Below the pieces are notes generated by a model. That model had not been told where the DNA came from. It saw only the letters and a list, made by a program, of their open reading frames with translations, and made no database searches. A stretch of DNA of 51,826 nucleotides from an uncultured Dysgonomonas sp. (GTDB taxonomy: Bacteria; Bacteroidota; Bacteroidia; Bacteroidales; Dysgonomonadaceae): assembly GCA_945273835.1 (NCBI GenBank), contig CALYPL010000014.1:1-51826 (forward strand), read 5' to 3'. The position numbers and the translations under genes are program-made. This document shows positions 15,775 to 25,045 of this stretch, piece after piece. How positions within the stretch are numbered: the stretch's first letter is position 1; each line of letters opens with the position of its first letter.

Positions 15775-17152
15775 CAAGCCCCCCGCCCAATACTTTGTAA
15801 AGATCAACAACTGCTGTCAACTCTGTGAGGATGGCATTATTCAACGCAATTTCAGCATCAAACAACTGACGTTGTGCATCAAGCACGTCAAGATAGTTGA
15901 CGATACCATTAACATATTGCAGACGAGCCAGTTTATGATAAGATTGCGCCGAGTTGTACAACTTTTCCTGCGATTCTCGCATTTCTTTTGCTTTACGGAA
16001 TGTTGATATAGCGTTGTTCACTTCTTTGAAAACATTCAGGACAGTTTTTTCATAGCTGTAAACTTCCTGCTCGTAAGCCGCTTTAGCCGCATTGTGTTTC
16101 GCCTTGTTTTTTCCGAAGTTAAATACAGGTCCTGTCAAAAATCCCGAAATAAACCATGCAGGACTTTCAAGAAAGTTAGACAGTTCATCGCTCTGTCCGC
16201 CCAGTTTCCCTGTCAGTTGCAGTTTCGGGAACATATCGGTCAAAGCCGCCCCCACCTGAGCGTTTTTCTCGATCAAACGTTGTTCAGCCAAACGCACATC
16301 AGGTCTTCGCCTCAATAACGATGAAGGCAGATCGACAGGTAGCTCATCGGGAATATCCATACTGTATATATCTTCGCCTCGAGGTATAACAGTCGAAGGA
16401 TAATCTCCCACTAAAACAGCAAGGTCATTTTCCTTTAGTTTTATTTGGTTCTCTAAGTTCGGTACTAAAGTTTCGGTACGGGCAAGCTCAACAACACTCT
16501 GCCGATAAGGTATTTCGGAAGTCAATCCGCCCTGATAACGCAATTGAGCAAACCACACACCTTCTTTTCGTGCCTCTAAGGTTTGTCTGACTATTTTCAG
16601 TTGCCGGTCTAATGCCTTCAGCTCGAAATACGATTGTGCCACCTGCGCCACGATAGTCAGACGCAAAGCTTTTTGTGCTTCTACCGATTGCATGTACGCG
16701 GCAACGCCTGCCTCATTTTGCCAGCGCAGGTTTCCCCACAAATCCAGCTCCCACGACACGTTCATATTGCCTTTAATTTTGGGAGTATTCGATTTGTTGT
16801 GTCCGTCATAATTCAGATATTCACGTTGTTCTCCAACCTCAACACCTATCTCGGGAAGCATTCCGGCAAACTGTATCCGTTTATTGGCAACCATTTCCTT
16901 GATGCGGGCAGTTGCGATAAGTATGTCCTTATTATGATCCAAAGCCTTATCAATAAGCTTTGTCAAAACCGTATCTTTATATAACGTCCCCCACCCGATG
17001 TCGGTGATTGACTGATGATTCTCATCTATGGTATCGAACTGTGCGGGCATAGACGACAAATCGGGCGCTTTATACTTCTGACCGACTTTGCAAGATGAGA
17101 AAATCAGTCCGAAAGCGAATGATAAAGCTATTATATAGTTAATTATTTTCAT
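15767..17152 (-). CDS. RND efflux outer-membrane lipoprotein (OprM/NodT type)
   Basis: The 461-residue protein has a lipoprotein signal with lipobox IFSSC (Cys21), followed by two repeats of the TolC/OEP fold. Long helices at ~180-260 and ~360-440 and the AQVGAALTDMFPKLQLTG and NGIVNYLDVLDAQRQLFDAEIAL motifs are typical. It forms the outer-membrane channel of the efflux pump encoded just upstream. Its start overlaps the inner-membrane pump gene by 14 bp, so the three genes form one operon read leftward. Confidence 0.95.
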   Translation of the reverse strand: MKIINYIIALSFAFGLIFSSCKVGQKYKAPDLSSMPAQFDTIDENHQSITDIGWGTLYKDTVLTKLIDKALDHNKDILIATARIKEMVANKRIQFAGMLPEIGVEVGEQREYLNYDGHNKSNTPKIKGNMNVSWELDLWGNLRWQNEAGVAAYMQSVEAQKALRLTIVAQVAQSYFELKALDRQLKIVRQTLEARKEGVWFAQLRYQGGLTSEIPYRQSVVELARTETLVPNLENQIKLKENDLAVLVGDYPSTVIPRGEDIYSMDIPDELPVDLPSSLLRRRPDVRLAEQRLIEKNAQVGAALTDMFPKLQLTGKLGGQSDELSNFLESPAWFISGFLTGPVFNFGKNKAKHNAAKAAYEQEVYSYEKTVLNVFKEVNNAISTFRKAKEMRESQEKLYNSAQSYHKLARLQYVNGIVNYLDVLDAQRQLFDAEIALNNAILTELTAVVDLYKVLGGGLEK

Positions 17153-20100
17153 CTATATTATTTTTCTTATGTATGGCTTTTATCCGTTTTTTTATGCTCG
17201 GCACTCTGAGCCACGCCGGCAGAGTGATGCGGTTCTTGATCTTATATATCAGAACAAAAAAGAACGGAACCATCACTATACCAAATGTTGTGGCAAATAT
17301 CATACCGAAAAACACACCTGTACCTATCGAGTGCCGGCTTGCTGAACCCGGTCCTGAAGCAAGTACCAAAGGAATCAATCCGAGAATAAATGCAAGCGAA
17401 GTCATCAGAATGGGTCTGAAACGCAGTTTAGCGGCAGTAACAGCCGCTTCCAAAGGTCCCATACCGTTATCTACTTGTATCTTGGCAAATTCAACAATCA
17501 GAATAGCATTTTTGGCGGCCAGACCAATAAGGGTTACCAACCCTATCTGAAAATAAACATCGTTTTCAAGCCTTAATACCCATATTCCCAGAAATGCACC
17601 TAAAGTGGCTATCGGGAATGAAAGAAGAACGGCTATCGGGATGCTCCAGCTTTCATACAGTGCCGCCAAAAACAAGAATACAAATAAAAATACAAGCACA
17701 AGTACTATACCTGTCTGCCCGCTTGCTTTCTGTTCCTGAAAAGACAATCCGCTCCATGCAAGACCTATATTACTTGGCAAATGTTCGTCAACGATGTTCT
17801 GTATTGCTTTCATCGCCTGCCCCGAACTTGTACCCGCCGATGGGGTAATCTGCATGGATGCCGAAGTATACATATTGAAGCGTGATATATTGCCGGGGCC
17901 TGTGGTATAACTGGTTGTACCAAGCGAGGTCAGCGGCACCATCGTTCCGTTGGATGCTTTGACGAAAAAGAGGTTTATATCATCGGCTGTGGCACGATAT
18001 GACTGATCGGCCTGAATGTAGACACGGTAGATACGGTTGAACATATTGAAGTCGTTGACATAGACCGAACCGAGATATGCTTTCATTGTTGCAAATATAT
18101 CGGATAGGGGTACTCCTAATGCCATGGCTTTATCACGGTCTACGTCAAAATACAACTGGGGTATCTGGGGTTGTAATGCCGTGGAAACGTTCGCGATTGC
18201 TTTATCTTGTTGAGCATAATAGGTAAATGTATCGGTTGCGGCTATCAGATCGTCTAATGTAGCCCCTGCACGTGCTTGCAACTTCATTTCCACACCTCCG
18301 GCTCCGCCAAGTCCCGGCACAACGGGCGGTTTGCTAACATATGCCCTTATTTCAGGGTAATTATAAAACTCGGCCTGTACGTCTTTGATTACCTGATCTA
18401 CACTCATGTCACGTTTGTTCCATGGTTTGAGCATCACGGTAAGGGTTGTACGTCCTTGGTTAGTACCTACACGTGGGCTTGAACCGATTACATTCTGTAC
18501 ATGATCTACTGCTTTGTGATGATCTAAATAAGCGATTGCACGCTCAGCCACGGCACGCATACGCTCTATGGTTGTTCCTTCGGGCATTTCAAGTTCTACG
18601 GTGAAGAAACCTTGATCTTCTTGCGGAATAAAGCTGGTTGGTATAAACTTGCTCAAGACAAATATGAATACCAATATCATACCAAAACCTGCTAAAACAC
18701 GCCGTGAGTTGTTCATGAATTTCATCAGAATATTGGTATACCACTTGTTGCCTTTGGCAAGCCACGAGTTTATTTTCTGGAAAACCATATTCTTTTTTCC
18801 ATGTTCAGGTTTCAGTATCAACGCACACATGGCAGGACTGAGCGTCAAGGCTACGATTGCTGAAATGAGTACGGAAACGACAATGGTTATCGAGAATTGA
18901 CGGTATAAGGAACCGACTATGCCTTGCAGAAAACTTACGGGAACAAACACGGCCGCCAATACCAACGAGGTGGCTATCAATGCGCCTGCAAGTTCCTTCA
19001 TAGCTATGTGAGTTGCCTCACGAGCTCCTATTTTCTGTTGCTCCATTATACGTTCTACGTTTTCGACTACCACAATGGCATCATCGACGACTATACCAAT
19101 GGCTAAGACTAAGCCTAAAAGTGTTAACATATTGAGCGAGAAACCCATGATAAGCATAAACCCGAATGTCCCGATCAGTGATATGGGAACGGCTATTATC
19201 GGGATCAATGCGGTACGCCAACTTTGTAAGGATAGGAAGACTACCAGAATAACCAAAAACAAGGCTTCAAAAAGGGTATGGATGACTTCGTGTATGGATT
19301 CGGATATATATTTTGTTATATCGAATGGTATAAGGTAATGCAAGCCTTCGGGAAAATCGTGAGAGATGCCGACCATCGCTTCTTTTACTTGTTTGGCAAC
19401 ATCCATCGCATTGGCTCCGGGCAACATGTATATGCTCAATATAGCTGCGTTTTTTCCGTCAAGACCACTTTCGGTACTGTATGATGATGCTTCGAGCGAA
19501 ACTCGTGCCACATCGCCCAAACGGATAAACGAACCATCTACATTAGCTTTTACTACTATATCTTCAAAATCACTTACGGTAGACAATCTACCTCGTGCCG
19601 TGATTGGTATTGCTACGTCTATGTCAGAGATTGGCGGTTTACCCAATTCGCCTGCCGCCGATTCACGGTTCTGATCTTTGAGTGCTGTTTGTAAGTCCTG
19701 AACGGTCAGTCCATAACTTGCCATACGATCGGGATAGACCCAAATCTGCATGCCATAGTACCGGCTGCCCACATTTGAGACCCGTCCCACTCCGGGTATT
19801 CGTCCCAACACGTCAAGCACATTGATAGTAGCATAGTTGCTGAGATATATTTCATCAAATTTGGGATCGTCCGAAACTAAAGCTATTGTTATCAACTGGC
19901 TTGCGGCTTGCTTCTCGACCGAAATTCCATTCTGCAACACTTCTGATGGCAAACGGCTTTCTGCGAGTTTGACACGGTTCTGCACTTCGACTGCGGCTAA
20001 ATCTATATCTGTGTTTACATCAAAAGTGACTGATATTGATAATCCTCCCGAGTTGTTACTGCTCGATTCCATATACAGCATGCCCGGCGTACCGTTCAGC

Positions 20101-20306
20101 TCCTGTTCTATGGGGGTGGCTACCGCCTGCGATACTGTGGTAGCATTTGCTCCTGAATAGGATGCGCTGATTCGCACGATGGGGGGTGTTATCTGCGGAT
20201 ATTGTTCGATGGGCAGCATAATGATACCTATAATACCAACGATAACGATTAGCGATGATATTACGGTCGAGAGTACAGGTCTGTCTATAAATAATCCTGA
20301 CTTCAT
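17139..20306 (-). CDS. RND efflux pump, hydrophobe/amphiphile type (AcrB-like)
   Basis: At 1055 residues it has full AcrB length. The N-terminus MKSGLFIDRPVLSTVISSLIVIVGIIG is TM1 of 12. The proton-relay Asp pair is present in LGLVLAIGIVVDDAIVVVENVER around residue 405, and the second half repeats the fold (FQIGLVTLIGLAAKNAILIVEFA). The porter domain is complete. It is a proton-driven pump for drugs, bile acids or similar amphiphiles; specificity cannot be told from sequence. It overlaps the adaptor by 4 bp and the channel by 14 bp. Confidence 0.97.
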   Translation of the reverse strand: MKSGLFIDRPVLSTVISSLIVIVGIIGIIMLPIEQYPQITPPIVRISASYSGANATTVSQAVATPIEQELNGTPGMLYMESSSNNSGGLSISVTFDVNTDIDLAAVEVQNRVKLAESRLPSEVLQNGISVEKQAASQLITIALVSDDPKFDEIYLSNYATINVLDVLGRIPGVGRVSNVGSRYYGMQIWVYPDRMASYGLTVQDLQTALKDQNRESAAGELGKPPISDIDVAIPITARGRLSTVSDFEDIVVKANVDGSFIRLGDVARVSLEASSYSTESGLDGKNAAILSIYMLPGANAMDVAKQVKEAMVGISHDFPEGLHYLIPFDITKYISESIHEVIHTLFEALFLVILVVFLSLQSWRTALIPIIAVPISLIGTFGFMLIMGFSLNMLTLLGLVLAIGIVVDDAIVVVENVERIMEQQKIGAREATHIAMKELAGALIATSLVLAAVFVPVSFLQGIVGSLYRQFSITIVVSVLISAIVALTLSPAMCALILKPEHGKKNMVFQKINSWLAKGNKWYTNILMKFMNNSRRVLAGFGMILVFIFVLSKFIPTSFIPQEDQGFFTVELEMPEGTTIERMRAVAERAIAYLDHHKAVDHVQNVIGSSPRVGTNQGRTTLTVMLKPWNKRDMSVDQVIKDVQAEFYNYPEIRAYVSKPPVVPGLGGAGGVEMKLQARAGATLDDLIAATDTFTYYAQQDKAIANVSTALQPQIPQLYFDVDRDKAMALGVPLSDIFATMKAYLGSVYVNDFNMFNRIYRVYIQADQSYRATADDINLFFVKASNGTMVPLTSLGTTSYTTGPGNISRFNMYTSASMQITPSAGTSSGQAMKAIQNIVDEHLPSNIGLAWSGLSFQEQKASGQTGIVLVLVFLFVFLFLAALYESWSIPIAVLLSFPIATLGAFLGIWVLRLENDVYFQIGLVTLIGLAAKNAILIVEFAKIQVDNGMGPLEAAVTAAKLRFRPILMTSLAFILGLIPLVLASGPGSASRHSIGTGVFFGMIFATTFGIVMVPFFFVLIYKIKNRITLPAWLRVPSIKKRIKAIHKKNNIDENN

Positions 20307-21475
20307 TTACCTCCCTCCTCTTTTGATTTTTCTTTTTGTTCTATTTTTAGTTGTTCTTCGCTTGTTCGCGGTATTACTTTCTGTCCGTGCGTGAGTTTCT
20401 GATAGCCCTCCGTCACAATACGTTCGTTGGGAGACAATCCTCTGACAATAACTACTTTGTTATTTTGTTCATATCCTGTTTCAACAAAGCGTTTTTCGGC
20501 TACACTATCTGGACGTATTACAAATATGAATGCTCCGCCTTTGTCTATTATCAGCGATTTACGGGGTACTACTACAACATTTTGCAATACATCGAGCAAG
20601 AGGTGTACTCGTGTGAACTGACCGGGCAACAGTACCTGATTGGGGTTGGGTATCTGGGCACGGACACCGAATGTTCCTGTTTTGGGGTCAACAAGGGGCG
20701 ATGCAAAATCGACAATACCTTTTTCTGCATACGTGCTGTTATCCGCCAGTGTTACGGTAACGGTCGGTTGCCATGAGCGAGTTGAATCGAGTTCTCCTAA
20801 ATGCACATTACGACGCTGGCTTCTGAGGTAATCAAGTGCGGTCAGCTTGAAGTCTACAAGTACTGTATCACGTTTTACGACTGTTGCCAACAACGATGAA
20901 TTGGATTTGCCGACTAATGTTCCGACATCTACGTAACGTTCACTGATATATCCGTTCAGCGGCGATCGAACTACTGTATAACTCAGTTCGAGCTGGGCTT
21001 CTGCCAGATCGGCTTTACTCATTGCAACGCTTGCTTCTGCCATATCTTTTGCTGCTATTGCATCATCAAGGTCTAACTGACTGGCTGCGTTTAGTTTGTA
21101 AAGCGGTCTGAGGCGTTCCTCGTCACGCTTTGCTTTGGCGGCCATAGCCTGATCTTTTTTGAGTTGTGCTTTGGCTTTTTCGACCCGAGCTCTATATGAG
21201 GCATTGTTGATATAAAACAGCGGCTCTCCGGCGGTCACTTGTTTTCCTTCTTCAAAGGTCATCTTTTCGAGGTACCCTTCTACTCTGGCATGTATTTCTA
21301 CATTGCGGTAGGCACGTATCGAACCTACGTAATCGCCATATATTTCTATATTGTCACGGGTCACTTTCTCTACTTCTACTACGGGATAGTGTTCTTTTTC
21401 TTTCTTGCATGAGCTTAATGATACAAGAACTGCTCCCGCGATGGTGAGAAATATAATTTTTAGTTTAATCGGCAT
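20303..21475 (-). CDS. RND efflux periplasmic adaptor (AcrA-like lipoprotein)
   Basis: The 390-residue protein has a lipoprotein signal (VLVSLSSC, Cys23), a lipoyl domain split by a helical hairpin (residues ~95-165; IHARVEGYLEKMTFEEGKQV, then VVRSPLNGYISERYVDVGTLV), a beta barrel and a membrane-proximal domain (PRKSLIIDKGGAFIFVIRPD). It joins the pump to the channel. It is the first gene of the efflux operon. No regulator gene is adjacent: the 440 bp upstream (to 21915) show AT-rich sequence and a short direct repeat, with no clear -7 box for this gene. Confidence 0.96.
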   Translation of the reverse strand: MPIKLKIIFLTIAGAVLVSLSSCKKEKEHYPVVEVEKVTRDNIEIYGDYVGSIRAYRNVEIHARVEGYLEKMTFEEGKQVTAGEPLFYINNASYRARVEKAKAQLKKDQAMAAKAKRDEERLRPLYKLNAASQLDLDDAIAAKDMAEASVAMSKADLAEAQLELSYTVVRSPLNGYISERYVDVGTLVGKSNSSLLATVVKRDTVLVDFKLTALDYLRSQRRNVHLGELDSTRSWQPTVTVTLADNSTYAEKGIVDFASPLVDPKTGTFGVRAQIPNPNQVLLPGQFTRVHLLLDVLQNVVVVPRKSLIIDKGGAFIFVIRPDSVAEKRFVETGYEQNNKVVIVRGLSPNERIVTEGYQKLTHGQKVIPRTSEEQLKIEQKEKSKEEGGK

Positions 21476-21915
21476 AGTGTATGTATATTGATCTATTTGT
21501 TTTTGTGTGCAAAATCCTTTGACAGGAATGTAAATTATCGGGGTAAACCGAGTATATTTTTTATCTTTTTAGTAGTTGAATGTACGTATAATAATTTTTC
21601 CGCATTGGTTGCTTAAAGATTTTATAACATATAAAAACATTATTAAGTTTTTTTAAATCAGCCTAAATTCAAGCATCTGTTCAAAACTTATTTATCTTGT
21701 AATTAATCCGTTGTCTCTTTGTAAAGACTCATCTTTATTAATCTTCTGTGATTGATTGATTTTTGAAGTCAAATCGGGGATTTTCAGTGATCTTATCAGC
21801 TTTCGGATCAGCTTTTTAAGTTAGGGCTTATCGGCATATTTATGGAAACAAATAATCCTGTATAGACGTTAATTTATATATTATACTGAAACAAAATTAT
21901 AAAAATCGGACAAAG
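21476..21915. other. Intergenic region between RND operon and lipocalin gene
   Basis: These 440 bases separate divergent genes and must hold both promoters. I see a direct repeat ATCAGCTTT at 21795-21803 and 21807-21815 (12-bp period), but no clear gene, terminator or exact promoter for either neighbour. Confidence 0.5.
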
Positions 21916-22452
21916 ATGAGGTTGAAAAATTTATTGATCGGTGGCTCGGTATTGGCTGTAGGCACGATGCTTGTTTATAAATACAGAAGAACTATTCCGA
22001 ACGGGGTAAAGGCTGTTCGATATTTCGATATAGAAAGGTTTTTGGGTAAATGGTTCGAGATTGCCCGAATGGATTCTATGTTTGAGAAAAATATTGATTA
22101 TGCGACAGCTGAGTATTCGCTGAATGAGGATGGCAGTATAAAAGTGATTAACAGGGGCTATAATTACAAGAAACAGCAGGAACAGAAAAGCGAGGGCAGA
22201 GCTGTTTTTGTTGGTGATGAAAACAAGGCTATGCTCAAAGTCTCATTCTTCGGACCTTTTTATTCGGGATATAATGTAATTGCCATCGACCCGAAATACA
22301 GATATGCGCTTGTTTGCGGACGTAACAGGGATTATTTGTGGATATTATCGAAAGAGAAGCGTGTGCCTGAGAGTATTATATCTGAATATCTGGAATTGGC
22401 TGAAAATCTTGGATTCAACACGGCAAAATTAGTCTGGACAAATTATAAGTAA
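21916..22452 (+). CDS. Bacterial lipocalin (Blc family)
   Basis: The 178-residue protein begins with a hydrophobic segment (residues 5-22) that can anchor it to the membrane. There is no lipobox Cys, unlike E. coli Blc. The lipocalin signature RFLGKWFEIARMDSMFEKN (near residue 45) with invariant Gly-x-Trp, the ATAEYSLNEDGSIKVINRGYN strand region, and the ALVCGRNRDYLWILS motif are clear. Such proteins bind fatty acids or lysophospholipids at the envelope. It is convergent with the TnsA-like gene, only 2 bp away. Confidence 0.92.
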   Translation: MRLKNLLIGGSVLAVGTMLVYKYRRTIPNGVKAVRYFDIERFLGKWFEIARMDSMFEKNIDYATAEYSLNEDGSIKVINRGYNYKKQQEQKSEGRAVFVGDENKAMLKVSFFGPFYSGYNVIAIDPKYRYALVCGRNRDYLWILSKEKRVPESIISEYLELAENLGFNTAKLVWTNYK

Positions 22453-22454
22453 AT

Positions 22455-23186
22455 CTACTTAAACAAAGTCGGATATTTTTCGATACTCAAATCCTGATAT
22501 CGTTTCTTTTCAATAAACACCTGCCTGAATATTTTATTTTTGTTTTCGGGCTGTAATTTGAAAGGAAACGATTTGTATTTCAGATTGTGTTTGATTACAA
22601 CTTTAAGTAATTGGTTTTGTGTATGCGCACAATCACGGGTTATTTCAAGGTATTGTTTTTTACGAAGCGCATCGTTTTCAATAGCTTTCAGCAGTAGCCG
22701 TTCCAACTTGTGGTTATATTTTACTTTGCGCAATTTATCAATCGTCGATTTGCCATCGGTGAGCAATAACCCGAATCCTTTGTTATTGCAAAAATCAAGC
22801 AATGCTTCGGCTTTGGTCTGGACACGGCTTTCAAGCATGCTGGGCAAATCTTTTATCTCGACTAATACAAATTCTTTTGTAGTGAGGTATACTCCGAAAT
22901 CGGGTGTGTAGGTCTGCTTTTTACGACCTCGCCAATAGTCTATCCGAACCGGCTGTTCGTAATAGAATTTTACCCTCTTGTCTTGTTCGAGCCATTTGAT
23001 GAAGGCAAGTTCCAATCCTGATTCGTACTGAATATTACGATTGCATTTCTCGGAATAATAAAGACCGCTTTTGTAACGGTGATGCACCGATACGGTACGT
23101 TGAGGTTGCAAAAACTCGAAGAAGTCTATATCGAATTTTGTGCGTTTATCGAACCAGATTACTTTTTTTAATAAATCCTGTCCCAT
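22455..23186 (-). CDS. TnsA-like endonuclease domain protein in umuDC cassette
   Basis: The 243-residue protein has a TnsA N-terminal-like, restriction-enzyme fold. Glu55 and Glu59 lie in YESGLELAFIKWLE, Asp96 in TYTPDFGVYL, and Glu110 and Lys112 in FVLVEIKD, which together complete a PD-(D/E)xK site. No TnsB, TnsC or other Tn7 gene is near, so it is not part of a visible transposon. It starts 7 bp after umuC and so is the third gene of an SOS-type cassette. It may act on DNA damage intermediates or in mutagenesis; this is inference. The C-terminal ~100 residues are basic and may bind DNA. Confidence 0.75.
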   Translation of the reverse strand: MGQDLLKKVIWFDKRTKFDIDFFEFLQPQRTVSVHHRYKSGLYYSEKCNRNIQYESGLELAFIKWLEQDKRVKFYYEQPVRIDYWRGRKKQTYTPDFGVYLTTKEFVLVEIKDLPSMLESRVQTKAEALLDFCNNKGFGLLLTDGKSTIDKLRKVKYNHKLERLLLKAIENDALRKKQYLEITRDCAHTQNQLLKVVIKHNLKYKSFPFKLQPENKNKIFRQVFIEKKRYQDLSIEKYPTLFK

Positions 23187-23193
23187 ATCATCT

Positions 23194-24453
23194 CTACTTT
23201 ATAATGATTATATCGCTCAACTTGGTGGTATAGCAGGGCGACAGTTTTTCCCGTTTCAATTTCCACTGCTTGTCTGTGCCTTGTACTGCCAGCGATAGCA
23301 TATTGCGTGTAAAACCGCTGTTGAGTTCGTCCACAACTTTCATTATCCTGGCGTGCTTCTTCCTGTCCACTTTGTCGAACAGGTTGGTTTGTATAGCTGT
23401 ATCGGGAACAATCTCGGTAATAATAACTCCTGCTTTTTTGTATCTGTATCCTTTTTTGAAGATGTTATGCAGGGCTTTTAGGGCATAATGCACAATCTCC
23501 ATCGTACTGTTTGTGGGAACAGGCAGTCGTATCAGACTATTGGAAAAATACTGAGGCAAGTCTTCCCTGAAACTATTGGTATGAATAAACACCAACAAGG
23601 AGGTAGCGCATGATTGTTGCGCCCTGAGCTTTTCGGCGCAAATAGAGGCATAGGCGGCAACGGCTTCTTTCAGACCTTCAAGATCGGTTTGCGGTATACC
23701 GAATGATCTTGATGTACATATCTGCTTTTTCTTCGGCGGGATAAGTTCTGACTCAACACAAGGCTCGCCATTTAGTTCAAGCCAAGTACGCTCGCCTGTC
23801 ACGGTCATTTTTTTACGTACCCACGCCCTCGATTTGCAGGCAAAATCGTAAGCCGTTTCGATACCGTTGTATTTCAGCATTTTACTATGCTGTCTACCAA
23901 TACCCCATACATCTCCGATTTCGGTGAGCTTCAATGCTTTCCTGCGTTTATCTTCGTCATCGATAATGCAAACGCTTTGGTAAGCCTTATATTTTTTGGC
24001 AAATTTATTGGCAATCTTGGCGAGTGTCTTGGTAGAAGCTACTCCCATTGAAACAGGAATACCTGTTGAACGGCATACGGTATGGGTGATTTTGGCGGCA
24101 TATGATTTCAGATCGAATAAATCCATCCCCGAAAAGTGCAGGAAGGCTTCGTCTATGGAATAGATCTCCATTTCAGGAACAAAGGATTGCAGGATGTGCA
24201 TTACCCGCCCCGACATATCGCCATACAGGGTATAGTTGGATGAGAATACTGCTATATCGTGCTTTCTGACTTGCTCCTCAATTTGATAGGCAGGTACACC
24301 CATTTTTATGCCTAATGCTTTGGCTTCGTTACTGCGAGCAATGACGCAACCATCGTTGTTGCTGAGCACTATAACCGGCTTGTTTTTTAGATGTGGCTGA
24401 AATACTCTCTCGCATGAGGCATAGAAGTTATTACAATCGACCAACGCGTACAC
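23194..24453 (-). CDS. umuC: Y-family DNA polymerase V catalytic subunit UmuC
   Basis: At 419 residues it matches E. coli UmuC (422). The palm residues are intact: Asp6 in YALVDCNNFYASCERVF, and Asp-Glu in EIYSIDEAFLHF near residue 100. These are followed by GIPVSMGVASTKTLAKIANKFAKK, the helix-hairpin-helix region (IGDVWGIGRQHSKML) and the little finger. It performs error-prone translesion synthesis on damaged DNA together with processed UmuD. It follows umuD by 1 bp and precedes the TnsA-like gene by 7 bp. Confidence 0.97.
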   Translation of the reverse strand: MYALVDCNNFYASCERVFQPHLKNKPVIVLSNNDGCVIARSNEAKALGIKMGVPAYQIEEQVRKHDIAVFSSNYTLYGDMSGRVMHILQSFVPEMEIYSIDEAFLHFSGMDLFDLKSYAAKITHTVCRSTGIPVSMGVASTKTLAKIANKFAKKYKAYQSVCIIDDEDKRRKALKLTEIGDVWGIGRQHSKMLKYNGIETAYDFACKSRAWVRKKMTVTGERTWLELNGEPCVESELIPPKKKQICTSRSFGIPQTDLEGLKEAVAAYASICAEKLRAQQSCATSLLVFIHTNSFREDLPQYFSNSLIRLPVPTNSTMEIVHYALKALHNIFKKGYRYKKAGVIITEIVPDTAIQTNLFDKVDRKKHARIMKVVDELNSGFTRNMLSLAVQGTDKQWKLKREKLSPCYTTKLSDIIIIK

Positions 24454-24454
24454 A

Positions 24455-24904
24455 TTATCCTCGCTTTCTTACATATTGATGTACTGATGCTGTTACAATT
24501 CCCCAAATGATGAAATCATTGTCCGAAGTAACTTTTATAGGCTCGAATGTCTTGTTTGCAGGTACAAGCATAATATAATCGGGATGCAGTTCAATATACT
24601 TGATGGTAAATTCTCCATCTATAAAACAAACCGCCATCGCTCCGTCGTAAGGTGTTATAGATTTGTCGATTACCACAATGTCACCATCGTGCAGCCCTGC
24701 GTCTATCATGCTTTCGCCCGATACACGTCCATAGAAAGTAGATGCGGGATGTCTGACCAGTTCTTTGTTGAGGTCGATTGCCAAATCAAGATAATCTTGC
24801 GCCGGACTGGGAAATCCCGCCTTAATACCTCCTTCGGCATAAGGCAGGGGCAGGCTTTCTGTTGTGTCTGCTCTGAATATTGTTAAATTCTTATTATTAG
24901 TCAT
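24455..24904 (-). CDS. umuD: UmuD-like S24 autoprotease
   Basis: The 149-residue protein has the Ala29-Gly30 cleavage site (GIKAGFPSP), the nucleophile Ser65 in GRVSGESMIDAG and the general base Lys102 in DGEFTIKY, as in UmuD/LexA. With no DNA-binding N-terminal domain it is UmuD rather than LexA. RecA-stimulated self-cleavage would give the active subunit of polymerase V. It is the first gene of the umuD-umuC-nuclease cassette, with a promoter and an inverted repeat directly upstream. Confidence 0.95.
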   Translation of the reverse strand: MTNNKNLTIFRADTTESLPLPYAEGGIKAGFPSPAQDYLDLAIDLNKELVRHPASTFYGRVSGESMIDAGLHDGDIVVIDKSITPYDGAMAVCFIDGEFTIKYIELHPDYIMLVPANKTFEPIKVTSDNDFIIWGIVTASVHQYVRKRG

Positions 24905-24920
24905 TTATATCCTCCGAGTG

Positions 24921-24928
24921 CAAAGATA
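24921..24928 (-). promoter_or_regulatory. Candidate -7 box of the umuDC cassette
   Basis: The minus strand reads TATCTTTG, an exact TAnnTTTG match, 17 bp before the umuD start codon. Only a short 5' leader would remain. Confidence 0.5.
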
Positions 24929-24941
24929 ATAAGGCACGGTG

Positions 24942-24967
24942 TTAAGTGTATTCAGCCTGCAACTTAA
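24942..24967. promoter_or_regulatory. Inverted repeat upstream of umuD, possible SOS operator
   Basis: TTAAGT (24942-24947) and ACTTAA (24962-24967) form 6-bp arms around 14 bp, covering the -20 to -45 region of the umuD promoter. It is not the E. coli CTG-N10-CAG box, and LexA sites differ among Bacteroidota, so the assignment is tentative. Confidence 0.35.
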
Positions 24968-25045
24968 TAGACGTTATATTATATTAATAGAAAGATATAG
25001 ACCACACTGATAACCAACTATATTTTAAACAAATAAGATTTCAAT

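Noticed and set aside
21795-21815. Direct repeat ATCAGCTTT as a regulator site of the RND operon
   Set aside because: Two copies of 9 bases with a 12-bp period in AT-rich sequence are too weak without a nearby regulator gene or other copies.
22455-23186. Tn7-like transposon
   Set aside because: Only a TnsA-type nuclease is present; no TnsB, TnsC, TnsD or end repeats are visible, and the gene is tightly tied to umuC.
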